Source of the DNA: Minisyncoccota bacterium
GTDB taxonomy: Bacteria; Patescibacteria; Paceibacteria; UBA9973; UBA918
Direction of reading: 5' to 3'
Assembly (NCBI GenBank): GCA_021734905.1
Contig: JAIPIB010000002.1
Span: 62,001 to 126,000 of the forward strand
DNA length: 64,000 nucleotides
The notes under the pieces are model-generated. The model made no database searches and had not been told where the DNA came from. It worked only from the letters and a program-made list of their open reading frames with translations. Position 1 is the stretch's first letter, and every line of letters begins with the position of its first letter. The translations under genes and the position numbers were made by a program. Shown here piece after piece: positions 50,589 through 59,730 of the stretch.

Positions 50589-51878
50589 TTATATTGACTT
50601 CCACATTGCATCTTGACGAACAAGAAGATCTTCTGCAAGTTCAGGTTCTGCCATAAGCTCCTCTACAAAACGTTCAGCACGAATCGATTGAGACCCTTTC
50701 ACCAAAAGCACATCTCCCGACTTAATGAAAGTCTGTAATTCTTTACCTGCCTGCAGCGCATCTTCAAACTCAAAAATATTTTTTTCTGACATTCCTTGTT
50801 CAATTGCACCTTTTGAAAAACTTCGTGCTCGAACGCCAATAGTTACCAAAATATCGGCTGATTTTGCAACGATACGTCCAATTCTTTCATGTTCACGGAT
50901 AGAGAACTGCCCAAGCTCCATCATGTCTCCCATTACGGCGATACGCCGTTTAACCCCTCTCAGTTCGCTGAGGGTTGCAAGAGCTCTCTCTGAAGCAGTT
51001 GGAGAAGAATTATAAGTGTCATCGATAAGTAATGTATCCTTAATTCCTTGAATAAGTCTCATGCGACCTGGAGGAGGTAGATGATCTCCAAGGGCTCTTT
51101 TGACTGACTCTACATCAATATTAAATACTGATGCCACCGCTGCTCCAGCAGCATAGTTGTATGCATGCTGAACCCCCAAGGATCCTCGCACAAACATAGA
51201 TACTGTTTTATCAAGGTGTGTTAAGAGAAATTCTAAACCGACTGCTTTTCCGTTTTCATAAATTACTTTATCGGCTGATGCTGTAAATGGAGAAAAAGAA
51301 TATCTACTGTATCCAATTGATTGCTGTATCGTCTCCTCCACAACCTTCAGTATTCTCTCGTCGTCTTGATTATAGACGAGAACACCATCGGGCTTAAGTG
51401 CGTTTACAAGCTTCTGTTTTTCCAGCGCAACAGCCTCAGGAGAATCAAAATATTCAACATGAACTGGAACATCAGGCAGACGCGAAAGAATAACGACATC
51501 AGGCCTTATCCATGATGTAAGCCTGTCCATATCTCCTGGTCGGTCAACGCCCATTTCTAAAATAAGAGTTTTAGGGTAGATTCCCGGATGAAAAGCTATT
51601 ACTGCACCATCAAAAATATTCTTTAACCATAAAAAGGGATTGCTCCATGCATTAGGTAACCCGAGCACAGAAAGTGGTACTCCAATTTCGGAATTGAAGC
51701 TCTTCTCACTTTTTCTAACATGCATGCTATCTTTCAGGATTTCATACACAACATCCTTAATCGACGTTTTCCCAACACTTCCCGTGATTGCAATAATGTA
51801 TGGGTGAGTACGACGCAAAAGTATTTTCGCCTCGAAACTGAGGATTGCAATAATAATTTTTTTGAGAAATTCTTTCAT
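50589..51878 (-). CDS. murF: UDP-MurNAc-tripeptide--D-Ala-D-Ala ligase
   Basis: A Mur ligase of 429 aa that adds D-Ala-D-Ala to complete the peptidoglycan precursor. ITGSVGKTSIKDVVYEIL is the ATP loop, LEMGVDRPGDM and DDTYNSSPTASERAL the central and C-terminal motifs, and VMGDMMELG the last family segment. The N-terminal substrate domain of larger MurF proteins is reduced, as in some compact bacteria. It starts 10 nt after ftsI on the same strand. Confidence 0.9.
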   Translation of the reverse strand: MKEFLKKIIIAILSFEAKILLRRTHPYIIAITGSVGKTSIKDVVYEILKDSMHVRKSEKSFNSEIGVPLSVLGLPNAWSNPFLWLKNIFDGAVIAFHPGIYPKTLILEMGVDRPGDMDRLTSWIRPDVVILSRLPDVPVHVEYFDSPEAVALEKQKLVNALKPDGVLVYNQDDERILKVVEETIQQSIGYSRYSFSPFTASADKVIYENGKAVGLEFLLTHLDKTVSMFVRGSLGVQHAYNYAAGAAVASVFNIDVESVKRALGDHLPPPGRMRLIQGIKDTLLIDDTYNSSPTASERALATLSELRGVKRRIAVMGDMMELGQFSIREHERIGRIVAKSADILVTIGVRARSFSKGAIEQGMSEKNIFEFEDALQAGKELQTFIKSGDVLLVKGSQSIRAERFVEELMAEPELAEDLLVRQDAMWKSI

Positions 51879-51888
51879 GTATTTATAA

Positions 51889-53598
51889 CTATCTATCCGG
51901 CTGTAGCTCGTAGTAATTAATCAAAAATTGGACCAGGCCTAAAAAAGGGTCAGTTAAAGTCTCAGATGCATAACGAACACCCTTTGGTTCAACAGTATAC
52001 AGGAAAATCAAAAATTTCGGGTCATATGCAGGGAAATAGCCGAAAAATGAGTGCAGGTACCTGTCATCATAGTAACCACCATTTACGGGATCTGCAATCT
52101 GGGCAGTTCCCGTCTTTGCAGCAACAGTATAGTATGGGTTCTTTGCTTTCCCTCCCTTTAGGGCGACATCAACAACGTTTACGAGCATCCGTGTAATATC
52201 CTCACTCGTTTCGACTTTAAAAACACGATCTCCTTGTGCGTAGCCATTAACATTTGTTTTTCCATTTTCGTACTCAATAGATTTCACAAGATGGGGTGTA
52301 ATGAGAACACCTCCATTGGCTAGTGTTGAAAGTGCTCTTACTGCCCCAATTGGTGTTAGAGCGATACCTTGACCAAAGGAAGCTGTTGCGAACTCTACTT
52401 CCCTCGGGCTTTCAAGATTTTTTACAAGTCCATGTCCTTCATTGGGTAAATCAATCCCCGTCTCAGAGCCAAGCTTCAAACCGTAAAAATATTTTTTAAA
52501 TCTTTCCTTACCTAAACGGGCAGCAATATGTGCAACGCCGGTATTGAGTGACTGATTGAGCACCTCCTGCATACTTACTGTACCTCGTCCACGTCCATCA
52601 TAGTTCTTTATTGTATAGTCACTCAACGTGAGAAAACCAGCGTCATAATAGGTAGATTCTGGGCGAATAACACCTGCATCAAGTCCCGCAGCTACCGTAA
52701 GTGGCTTGATTATTGAACCGAGCTCATACACATTTTCCACCAGTGGATTTCGAAATGCTTCAATCCCAACTCCTGCTCGATTATTTAAATCAAAGGAAGG
52801 AACAACATTAAGTGCAATAATTTCCCCACTCATTGGGTTAATTATTATTCCCCCAGTAAGTTCACTTTGCCATTTTGTCTGCGCTTCCTCAAGTGCCTTA
52901 TCAAGTGCCCGAGCGACCGTTGGTTCAATTGTTGTCACAATGTCGCCTGCACTAGTGTCAGTTGAGTCAAAAATGAGATCTCCCAAATTACTAAAAATCT
53001 CCGCAAAAAAATTTACCGACAAACGCTCATTGTCACGCTTCAGTGTGTCATCGTAATAACGCTCAAGACCATACTTACCCACAAGTGTATCCTCGTTATA
53101 CCCAACAAATCCAATCGTTCTGGCGCCTAAAGATTTCCCTGGATAATATCTCCACTGATTGCGATACATCTTAACTCCTTTTAGATGTAAGGCTAGAATT
53201 TTATCAGCTGACTCATTATCAACTTGTTTCTCAATTTCCTGATAGGTTTTCTCCTTTTTACTTGCGCGATCAAAAAAATTCTTACTATCAATTTCCACTA
53301 CTGCAGAAAGAGCATCATAAGTTTCTTGTAAGTTTACTATTTTACTTGGATCAATAGCAAGGAGATATCCAGTTTCAATATTTGCCGCTGCTATCTTTTC
53401 ATTATTTTTAGTTGAAAAATATATACTTCCCCTCTTAAAAAGATCACGTACAGTGTGCACATACTGACCTTCCCCATCAGCACGATACTCAGCTCCATGA
53501 ATGACCTGAACATAATACAAACGTATAACAAGAACAAGGAGAAGGATAACTACTGCAGATGTGATGAGTCGAATTCTCGATATTGCATCTCTTCTCAT
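51889..53598 (-). CDS. ftsI: Class B penicillin-binding protein, FtsI-like transpeptidase
   Basis: A protein of 569 aa with one N-terminal transmembrane helix (about 10-30), a dimerisation/pedestal domain, and a transpeptidase domain with SIIK (Ser295, Lys298), SLN (350-352) and KTG (495-497). No PASTA repeats are present. It crosslinks septal peptidoglycan with an FtsW partner, perhaps the SEDS protein at 12170. Its place after an ftsL-like gene and before murF supports the FtsI call. Confidence 0.92.
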   Translation of the reverse strand: MRRDAISRIRLITSAVVILLLVLVIRLYYVQVIHGAEYRADGEGQYVHTVRDLFKRGSIYFSTKNNEKIAAANIETGYLLAIDPSKIVNLQETYDALSAVVEIDSKNFFDRASKKEKTYQEIEKQVDNESADKILALHLKGVKMYRNQWRYYPGKSLGARTIGFVGYNEDTLVGKYGLERYYDDTLKRDNERLSVNFFAEIFSNLGDLIFDSTDTSAGDIVTTIEPTVARALDKALEEAQTKWQSELTGGIIINPMSGEIIALNVVPSFDLNNRAGVGIEAFRNPLVENVYELGSIIKPLTVAAGLDAGVIRPESTYYDAGFLTLSDYTIKNYDGRGRGTVSMQEVLNQSLNTGVAHIAARLGKERFKKYFYGLKLGSETGIDLPNEGHGLVKNLESPREVEFATASFGQGIALTPIGAVRALSTLANGGVLITPHLVKSIEYENGKTNVNGYAQGDRVFKVETSEDITRMLVNVVDVALKGGKAKNPYYTVAAKTGTAQIADPVNGGYYDDRYLHSFFGYFPAYDPKFLIFLYTVEPKGVRYASETLTDPFLGLVQFLINYYELQPDR

Positions 53599-53605
53599 AA
53601 TAAAA

Positions 53606-53920
53606 CTAATTCTTCGATAGAACGAGTGTTGCCTTAGTTCTGTCTATAAAAGTTTTTTTAGTAGATACGACAAAACCCTGATGCGTTGCTATTTCTGTAC
53701 TCACTTCGTATTGCATTTCAATGTACTTTGATTCAAGCTGTCCCAGGACTGTACTCATTGAACTAATTTCAGAATCAATCTCTTTTCGTATGACGACATT
53801 CATAACTGAATTACTTAAAAAATATATGTAGGCAAAAAAAGCGACCATAAAGAATGCGAGACTAAAGTAAAAGAACCTTGATTCTTCCTTATATGCTGCT
53901 GTTTTTGTGTTTCGTTTCAT
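53606..53920 (-). CDS. ftsL: FtsL-like small division protein
   Basis: A protein of 104 aa with a basic cytoplasmic tail, one transmembrane helix (about 17-38) and a helical, leucine-zipper-like extracytoplasmic part (EIDSEISSMSTVLGQLESKYIEMQYEV). Sequence similarity to known FtsL is weak, as is usual; the call rests on topology and on the rsmH-ftsL-ftsI position. It overlaps rsmH by 4 nt and ends 7 nt before ftsI. Confidence 0.72.
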   Translation of the reverse strand: MKRNTKTAAYKEESRFFYFSLAFFMVAFFAYIYFLSNSVMNVVIRKEIDSEISSMSTVLGQLESKYIEMQYEVSTEIATHQGFVVSTKKTFIDRTKATLVLSKN

Positions 53921-54810
53921 ATTTTTTCAAAAACTCTGAGTTTGGCGCTTCTTGCTCGGGGGTTCCGTGCCACTTCTTCTCTCGATGCAATAATGGGTTT
54001 TTTGTTCACTACTGTGCCTATATGATCATGTGAATAGTTTCGAAAAAGGTGTTTTACAATCCTGTCCTCAGTACTGTGAAATGTGATGACTGCGAGTCTT
54101 CCTCCTGCTTTCAAGTGCGCAATTGACTTGATAAGGAAATTTTCAAGTGCGTCGAACTCATCATTGACTGCAATACGTAGGGCTTGGAATGTTTTTGTTG
54201 AAGCATTGATTTTCCCTCTTTTATAGAAACTTGGCACTGCCTCTTCTATTACCGAGACAAGATCAAATGTCGTCTCAAATGGTGTTTTCTCTCGTCGTTC
54301 GACTATATGTCTAGCGATACGTCCTGAAAATTGTTCCTCACCATATCCCTTAAGAACATTTTTGATGTCTGTTTCTTTCCACTCATTGAGAATGTCTTTT
54401 GCTACAAATGCATACGTACTTGGGTCCCCAAAGGTCATGATAAGTGGCTCGTCTACTTGGAATGAAAATCCCCTACCATTACCACTAAACTGTTCCATTC
54501 TCCACCCAAGGTCTGCAAGAATTGCATCAGCTTTTTCGATATGTAATTGTTCTAAAATTGAGTTTATATCTCTGAAGTTACCAACCCGGAGTTCAACATG
54601 ACATAATGCTTCTGAAAAGGTTTTTTGACCTTCCAAAATTGCCTGTTGGTCCGCGTCGATACCGATGAACAATCCATCTTTTTCCAACTTCGAAACAATG
54701 TTTCGAGCGTGGCCAGATGAACCGAGTGTTGCATCGATTATTACTCCAGATGATTTGATCGCGAGTGCTTCCACCGCTTCATCTATAAGTACTGTTATGT
54801 GTGGTTTCAT
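53917..54810 (-). CDS. rsmH: 16S rRNA (cytosine-1402-N4)-methyltransferase
   Basis: An SAM-dependent methyltransferase of 297 aa acting on the ribosomal P-site. VIDATLGSSGHARNIVSKL is the SAM loop, ILADLGWRMEQFSGNGRGFSF and RIAVNDEFDALENFL the family blocks, and AVITFHSTEDRIVKHLFR the C-terminal motif. DLGWRMEQF replaces the common DLGVSSPQL. It is the second gene of the mraZ operon. Confidence 0.95.
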   Translation of the reverse strand: MKPHITVLIDEAVEALAIKSSGVIIDATLGSSGHARNIVSKLEKDGLFIGIDADQQAILEGQKTFSEALCHVELRVGNFRDINSILEQLHIEKADAILADLGWRMEQFSGNGRGFSFQVDEPLIMTFGDPSTYAFVAKDILNEWKETDIKNVLKGYGEEQFSGRIARHIVERREKTPFETTFDLVSVIEEAVPSFYKRGKINASTKTFQALRIAVNDEFDALENFLIKSIAHLKAGGRLAVITFHSTEDRIVKHLFRNYSHDHIGTVVNKKPIIASREEVARNPRARSAKLRVFEKI

Positions 54811-54821
54811 ACTTGTTGCTT

Positions 54822-55256
54822 TTAGAGGATTCCGATCTCACCGAGTTTTTCAGCAAGTGCATCAGCTTGTCCTTCAATACGCTGTTTGTATTCAGTCCAC
54901 CGATTCTCATCCCACATTTCTACACGATCATAGATACCTGCGAGAACTACTTTTGAAGTAAGTCCTGCAAATACTTTTAAGAAATCAGGAACGAGAATTC
55001 TCCCAACAGAATCTACCTCCACCTCTACTGCTCCCGAGAGAAAAAATCTATTGAATCCTCTCGTATCCGCTTGTCCGAGTGGAAGTTGACCAATTTTTTC
55101 AGTGATCTTCTTCCACTCCTTCAAGGGATATACAAAGAGACAGTTATCAAGTCCGCGAGTAACGACAAGACTCTTACCAAGTTCCTTCCTCCATTTAGAA
55201 GGTAAGGACAGCCGCTTCTTGGCATCGATATTGTGTGTGTACTCTCCAATTAACAT
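54822..55256 (-). CDS. mraZ: Division/cell wall operon regulator MraZ
   Basis: A protein of 144 aa with two AbrB-like DNA-binding repeats. The first has GEYTHNIDAKKRLSLPSKWR and the second VEVEVDSVGRILVPDFLKVF, both including the DxKGR/DxxGR-like core. MraZ represses its own operon in characterised bacteria. The ATG at 55256 is used because the family always starts close to GEY. Upstream are GTGG boxes at exact 10-nt spacing around the promoter, see the operator entry. Confidence 0.94.
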   Translation of the reverse strand: MLIGEYTHNIDAKKRLSLPSKWRKELGKSLVVTRGLDNCLFVYPLKEWKKITEKIGQLPLGQADTRGFNRFFLSGAVEVEVDSVGRILVPDFLKVFAGLTSKVVLAGIYDRVEMWDENRWTEYKQRIEGQADALAEKLGEIGIL

Positions 55257-55310
55257 GTGATTGTGACCTTGGATTAAACTCGACACTGATTAAACTATTT
55301 GCATAGTCTA

Positions 55311-55365
55311 CCACTATCTCCCACCACATGTAAATTATATACCACTTCGCCCCACCGTCCACCAC
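55311..55365 (-). promoter_or_regulatory. mraZ promoter with MraZ-type operator boxes
   Basis: On the minus strand GTGG occurs at 55362-55365, 55352-55355 and 55342-55345, exactly 10 nt apart, and again at 55321-55324 and 55311-55314. The first set overlaps the -35-like TGGACG (55356-55361) and precedes TATAAT (55334-55339; 16-nt spacer); the second lies just after the -10. Known MraZ sites are short TGG-type direct repeats with a 10-nt period. Confidence 0.75.
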
Positions 55366-55385
55366 TGTTATACACAAATCTGTGT

Positions 55386-55430
55386 ATAACTAAAAACCCC
55401 AACAGTGAGACTGTTGGGGTTTTTAGTTAT
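55386..55430. terminator. 21-bp perfect bidirectional terminator
   Basis: Arms 55386-55406 and 55410-55430 pair perfectly around GAG, with AAAAACCCC/GGGGTTTTT inside. It insulates the mraZ operon from lysS. Confidence 0.92.
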
Positions 55431-55604
55431 ACCGTTCCTGTCATTTTTTACTAGTCCGTCCAGAATGCCACGTCCGCTTGTGGTGTGGATGAATGGACAA
55501 ATATATAGTTTCGGCGGAGCTGAATTTTCTGCTAGCACAAACACCCTGATTCTGCCCGCGTAATGCCCCGTCAGCTTGCTGCGGGGATAGCGAGGCAGAT
55601 GTTT
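55431..55604. other. Intergenic stretch with GC-rich pairing segments
   Basis: Downstream of lysS (minus strand). CCCCG and CGGGG can pair near 55566-55587 and GCCAC with GTGG near 55469-55490. No gene or promoter is evident. Confidence 0.35.
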
Positions 55605-57071
55605 TTACTTCTCATCCTCCCTTGGACGCATCAATGGAAAGAGCTGCACTTCACGAAGAGGTCGATCCTCAAAAATTGCAAAGAGCCGCTCACCAAAACC
55701 AAAACCGCACGCAGGTGGCATTCCATGTTCAAGCATTTCAATGAACTCACTATCAGGCATCATTGCCTCTTCATCTCCACTCTTTAGTAATTCTTGTTGT
55801 ACATCAAAACGGACCTGTTGTTCAATTGGATTATTCAATTCAGAATATCCGTTCCCCACTTCCGTTCCTGCGATTAATGGTTGGAAACGTTGCGTTGCAT
55901 CTTGATTACCTACAACTTCTTTTGCAAGTGGTGAAACAAGTTTTGGATGATTAACAAGGAAAGCAGGTCCGGAGATATTTTTTCTACAATACTTCCACAG
56001 TGTATCCATAAGGCGTTCTTTTGTTTCTCCATCGTAATTTACGCCCAACTCTTTCAGCTTAATCTTAATCTCATCCTCTGAAGCTGAATTTGGATTAATG
56101 CCAGTCTGTTTCAAAATCTCTTCTGTGTAATCAACAAGCAACCAATCATCAGCAAGATCGAACGTATGCTCTCCTCGAGTAAAAACAGTTTTACCATAAA
56201 CCTCCTGTGCAATTTTTCGATACAGGTCAGTAACCAATCTCATTCCATCGTCATAATTTGCAAATGCTTGATAGCATTCCATATTTGTAAATTCTTGAAG
56301 ATGGTTAGGGCTAGTCCCCTCGTTTCGAAAGATGTGTCCAATTTCGAATGTCTTTTCGAATCCTGCAGCGAGCAATCTTTTCTGCCATAACTCTCCCACA
56401 CTTATCCGAAGATATACATCCATATCAAAATCATTATGATGAGTCACAAATGGACGAGCCTCAGCACCACCCGTTGTTACCTCTAGTGTAGGTGTTTCAA
56501 CTTCCATAAATCCATGCTCCTTCATGAAGCTTCGTGTTACATCCCAGAACTTTTCTTTTCTCTTGAATAGCATCCTTAGATCAGGGTGCGTAAGAAGATC
56601 AAGATATCGTTTTCTAAATCGTTCCTCCTCATTTTGAAGCCCGTGAAACTTGTCTGGTAAAGGAAGAAGACTTTTTGATAACATTACCCACTTCTTTGCA
56701 AGAATAGACTCCTGCCCAGTTTGGGTTAAAAAAAGTGTACCGCGGATCTCAATAAAATCACCTGAGTCTACAACACTCTTAAAAAGAGCAAAATCAGCAG
56801 GATCCATTGTGTCTTCCTTAAAGACTGCCTGGAATTTTGCGGTACCATCCTCAAAATCAAGAAATACAATCGCCCCTTGTCCGCGAGTTATGAGTACACG
56901 ACCAACAAGAACAACTTCCACACTTCCTGTACTGAGTTCTTCAAATGATTCAAACGCATTAAGAATACTGTGGGTGCGTGCAGTCGTTGCTGGGTACGCT
57001 TCATACCCATGATCAGTTAAGATCTTAAGCTTTCTTACACGTTCTGCTCGTATTTCTTCTATGGCTGACAT
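55605..57071 (-). CDS. lysS: Lysyl-tRNA synthetase, class II
   Basis: A protein of 488 aa. The N-terminal OB fold (VVLVGRVLITRGQGAIVFLDFEDG) precedes the class II core with motif 1 KEHGFMEVETPTLEV, motif 2 FEIGHIFRNEGTSPNHLQEF and motif 3 GFGFGERLFAIF. Compared with typical LysRS, AGFEKTFEIG and GNGYSELNNP are conserved. The frame opens 21 codons earlier, but TACTAT on the minus strand ends 7 nt before the ATG at 57071, favouring a leaderless start there. Confidence 0.94.
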   Translation of the reverse strand: MSAIEEIRAERVRKLKILTDHGYEAYPATTARTHSILNAFESFEELSTGSVEVVLVGRVLITRGQGAIVFLDFEDGTAKFQAVFKEDTMDPADFALFKSVVDSGDFIEIRGTLFLTQTGQESILAKKWVMLSKSLLPLPDKFHGLQNEEERFRKRYLDLLTHPDLRMLFKRKEKFWDVTRSFMKEHGFMEVETPTLEVTTGGAEARPFVTHHNDFDMDVYLRISVGELWQKRLLAAGFEKTFEIGHIFRNEGTSPNHLQEFTNMECYQAFANYDDGMRLVTDLYRKIAQEVYGKTVFTRGEHTFDLADDWLLVDYTEEILKQTGINPNSASEDEIKIKLKELGVNYDGETKERLMDTLWKYCRKNISGPAFLVNHPKLVSPLAKEVVGNQDATQRFQPLIAGTEVGNGYSELNNPIEQQVRFDVQQELLKSGDEEAMMPDSEFIEMLEHGMPPACGFGFGERLFAIFEDRPLREVQLFPLMRPREDEK

Positions 57072-57103
57072 AGATGCTATAGTACCGTTTAATGGAGTAA
57101 ATG

Positions 57104-57138
57104 AAAAGTGCCCGGAAGCAAAGCTTTCGGGCACTTTT
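57104..57138. terminator. Terminator after greA
   Basis: AAAAGTGCCCGGAAGC (57104-57119) pairs with 57123-57138 around AAA with one mismatch; A- and T-runs lie on the two sides. Confidence 0.88.
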
Positions 57139-57164
57139 CTAGATTATTATTTATACCTTACTTT

Positions 57165-57638
57165 CTATACAACTTTTAAAACGGTATATGTCTGCTTTCC
57201 TCCAGGTGTTTCAAACGTAAATGTATCTCCTTTTGCCTTGCCCATAAGTGCCTCACCAAGTGGTGAAAGATACGACAATTTATGATCGTGGATATTTGCC
57301 TCTTCAGATCCGACGATTGTGTATGTGTGACTTCCCTCTTCTTTTTCTTTCTTGATGGTAACTCCTGAGCCAAGCCCAACGACATCTCCTTTCTGTGTAT
57401 GAGCAATAATTTTCGCTTCCTTAATCACCTGCTCAAGGTATTGAATACGCTCCTCAATAGCAGCTTGCATATCACGAGCTTCTTGATATTCAGCATTTTC
57501 TGAAATATCACCGAGACTTCGTGCATATTCCAAAGATTCAGCAACTTCTTTTCTACGGACCGTTTTTAGATGTTCAAGTCCTTTTTTAAGTTCTTCGAAT
57601 TTTTCCTGTGTTAAAAACGAATCGCGGGGTTCACTCAT
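57165..57638 (-). CDS. greA: Transcription elongation factor GreA
   Basis: A protein of 157 aa that rescues backtracked RNA polymerase by stimulating transcript cleavage. The N-terminal coiled coil has RSLGDISENAEYQEARDMQA with the conserved acidic tip (D and E of GDISENAEY), and the C-terminal FKBP-like domain has YLSPLGEALMGKAKGD. Length is canonical. A sigma70-type promoter lies upstream at 57729-57756, leaving a leader of about 85 nt. Confidence 0.96.
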   Translation of the reverse strand: MSEPRDSFLTQEKFEELKKGLEHLKTVRRKEVAESLEYARSLGDISENAEYQEARDMQAAIEERIQYLEQVIKEAKIIAHTQKGDVVGLGSGVTIKKEKEEGSHTYTIVGSEEANIHDHKLSYLSPLGEALMGKAKGDTFTFETPGGKQTYTVLKVV

Positions 57639-57728
57639 ATATTTTATAACAAATTAGACTACCCAGAGAAACACATGCTGTGGCAAAGAAAATCATTTCT
57701 TTAGCATCTATATTCGTATGGTGACACA

Positions 57729-57756
57729 ATTATACGTAGACCTCCCCGATAGTCAA
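57729..57756 (-). promoter_or_regulatory. Promoter of greA
   Basis: On the minus strand TTGACT (57751-57756), a 16-nt spacer and TATAAT (57729-57734). Confidence 0.7.
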
Positions 57757-57778
57757 ATGTGGAAAAAAATTTGAGGCT

Positions 57779-59455
57779 CTACTTAAGATATTCAGGTCTG
57801 TTTATAGCCATCCAATCGAAGACTTTTCCCATAACAGACCCTGCCCCAACAGTGTTGCTTCTTGGTCCATATTCCATAAATAATATAAAAGCATACTTCG
57901 GTTTGTCATAAGGAAAATATCCAGCAATCCAAGAATTAACATGTGCCTTCGATGCTCCCAACTCTGCTGTTCCTGACTTTGCTGCAATTTGTATATCATC
58001 TCGTTCAAGGGCGCGGGCCGTCCCTCTGTCTTGAGTGACCGTTCTGCGCATACCTTCAGTAATAACCTTCAATGAAGACTCATTGAGATTTAATTGTGTC
58101 GTTGCACCTTGTTCACCCTTAATCAATTGCGGAGTAACCAAAGTCCCACCATTAGCTATTGCGGCGTACGCTCGGAGCATCTGTATTGGAGTTATTTGAA
58201 AACCAAATTGTCCAATTGCCGTTAAGTAGGTATCTCCGAGCCTCCATTCATCATCAAAAATTTTCTTTTTCCATTCAGGATTTGGTACAACACCAGCAAG
58301 TTCCCCTTTTAAAGCTATCCCTGTCTGGCTGCCAAGGCCAAACAGTCTCATGTATTTATTAATGTTTGTAATACCAAGTCCCTTCTGATCACCAAAACCT
58401 CCCCCAATAATATAAAAATATACGTTTGAGGAATATGCGATTGCGTCACGCATAGTCATTGCTCCTTGGACACGCCAATCGTTAAATACTGCCGGATTAC
58501 TGGGATTATAAGGATTGGGCACAGTCAACGATCCTGTACTCACAATAATCTTCATCGGATCTATAACTTTTTCCTGAAGTGCGCCGTAGGCAACAAATGG
58601 TTTAACGATAGATCCAGGTGTATACAAACCACCTGTCACTTTATTGAGAAATGGAAACCGAGGGTCATTATTATACGAAGCGATAAGTTCACGATTATCT
58701 CCATCAGCAAGAACTTCGGGATCAAATGAAGGGTAGCTAGTAAGTGCAACAATTTCTCCCGAATTAATATCAATCATCGCGCCAGCACCACTGCGAAAAC
58801 CATTTTTTATGGTTGTTGTTGCAATGAGATCATGCATTGCTTCTGAAAGAGCTGCATCAAGTGCTAAAGTAATTGCTTCACCTGGATTGGGATCTAAAAC
58901 TGCCGTACCAGAAATTTTTTCTCCATGCACGTTAACCTCCATTAGTTGCTTTCCATTTTCACCTCGTAGAATATTGTCATACGTCTCCTCAATTCCATTG
59001 TTTCCAAAATATTCTGTCCTAAAGTAAATGCCAGACTTATCTTTCTGCGGATAACTCACATAACCAATAAATTGACCAAATCCTCTTCTGTCTGTATATG
59101 CGCGCACAGGAAAGTCATACTGGCCTGATGCATCATGTTCATTCCACGCAACCAATTCTCCAAACCGGTCATAAATAATTCCGCGCTCTGCAACAATGAG
59201 CCCAGACTCAAACCGGTTTGACTCACTTTTTTCTTTGAGTGCAGCACCTTGTATAATCTGCAAATTGAACAGCTGAACAAAAAATACCCCCGCAACTAGA
59301 AAAAAAACAAAACCGACAATATAGACGCTCCTATCAGAGAGAGGCAACTCTATCCTCCCTTCCATTCTGCTTGTATTAAAAGAAGGTAAGTTTGAAGAAT
59401 CAAGGAGAATTTCCTCAAATGAAATATCTTGTTTTCGTTTTCTAAAAAAGGACAT
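57779..59455 (-). CDS. mrdA: Class B penicillin-binding protein 2 (MrdA-like, elongation)
   Basis: A protein of 558 aa. After a charged N-terminal tail and one transmembrane helix (about 43-65) come the pedestal domain and the transpeptidase domain with SIVK (Ser282, Lys285), SSN (342-344) and KSG (493-495). KSG at the third motif and placement after mreB-mreC-mreD point to the elongation PBP2. The ATG at 59455 is preferred over a TTG two codons upstream. It probably pairs with a SEDS protein to build side wall. Confidence 0.92.
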   Translation of the reverse strand: MSFFRKRKQDISFEEILLDSSNLPSFNTSRMEGRIELPLSDRSVYIVGFVFFLVAGVFFVQLFNLQIIQGAALKEKSESNRFESGLIVAERGIIYDRFGELVAWNEHDASGQYDFPVRAYTDRRGFGQFIGYVSYPQKDKSGIYFRTEYFGNNGIEETYDNILRGENGKQLMEVNVHGEKISGTAVLDPNPGEAITLALDAALSEAMHDLIATTTIKNGFRSGAGAMIDINSGEIVALTSYPSFDPEVLADGDNRELIASYNNDPRFPFLNKVTGGLYTPGSIVKPFVAYGALQEKVIDPMKIIVSTGSLTVPNPYNPSNPAVFNDWRVQGAMTMRDAIAYSSNVYFYIIGGGFGDQKGLGITNINKYMRLFGLGSQTGIALKGELAGVVPNPEWKKKIFDDEWRLGDTYLTAIGQFGFQITPIQMLRAYAAIANGGTLVTPQLIKGEQGATTQLNLNESSLKVITEGMRRTVTQDRGTARALERDDIQIAAKSGTAELGASKAHVNSWIAGYFPYDKPKYAFILFMEYGPRSNTVGAGSVMGKVFDWMAINRPEYLK

Positions 59456-59461
59456 AAACAA

Positions 59462-59719
59462 TTATTTATAAAATTTAACGTATGGTTTGCCGTATAGACT
59501 TAAAACGTATAGCACACTCGCAACAAGTGTGTATTGATACCAGAGACCAATCTGTTCTCCGCTGAAGAAAATATCGACAAGGACAGCTAGGATCAGAAGC
59601 TCATACGGAGTCCATATGAGCGCATAGAAAAATGCGGCAATAATAAACACCTCCAATGGTGTGAATAGCGTCACAAGAAAAATTCCAATGAAGCAACTTA
59701 TTCGAAGAAATACATACAT
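59462..59719 (-). CDS. MreD-like membrane protein
   Basis: A protein of 85 aa with about three hydrophobic helices and no strong family motif. It is about half the usual MreD length (around 160 aa). The call rests on its exact position between mreC (11 nt) and PBP2 (6 nt). The TPLEVFIIAAFFYAL segment and a charged WTPYELLILAVLVDIFFSG stretch are compatible with MreD. It could be a reduced version or an unrelated membrane protein. Confidence 0.55.
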   Translation of the reverse strand: MYVFLRISCFIGIFLVTLFTPLEVFIIAAFFYALIWTPYELLILAVLVDIFFSGEQIGLWYQYTLVASVLYVLSLYGKPYVKFYK

Positions 59720-59730
59720 AGAAATATTTT

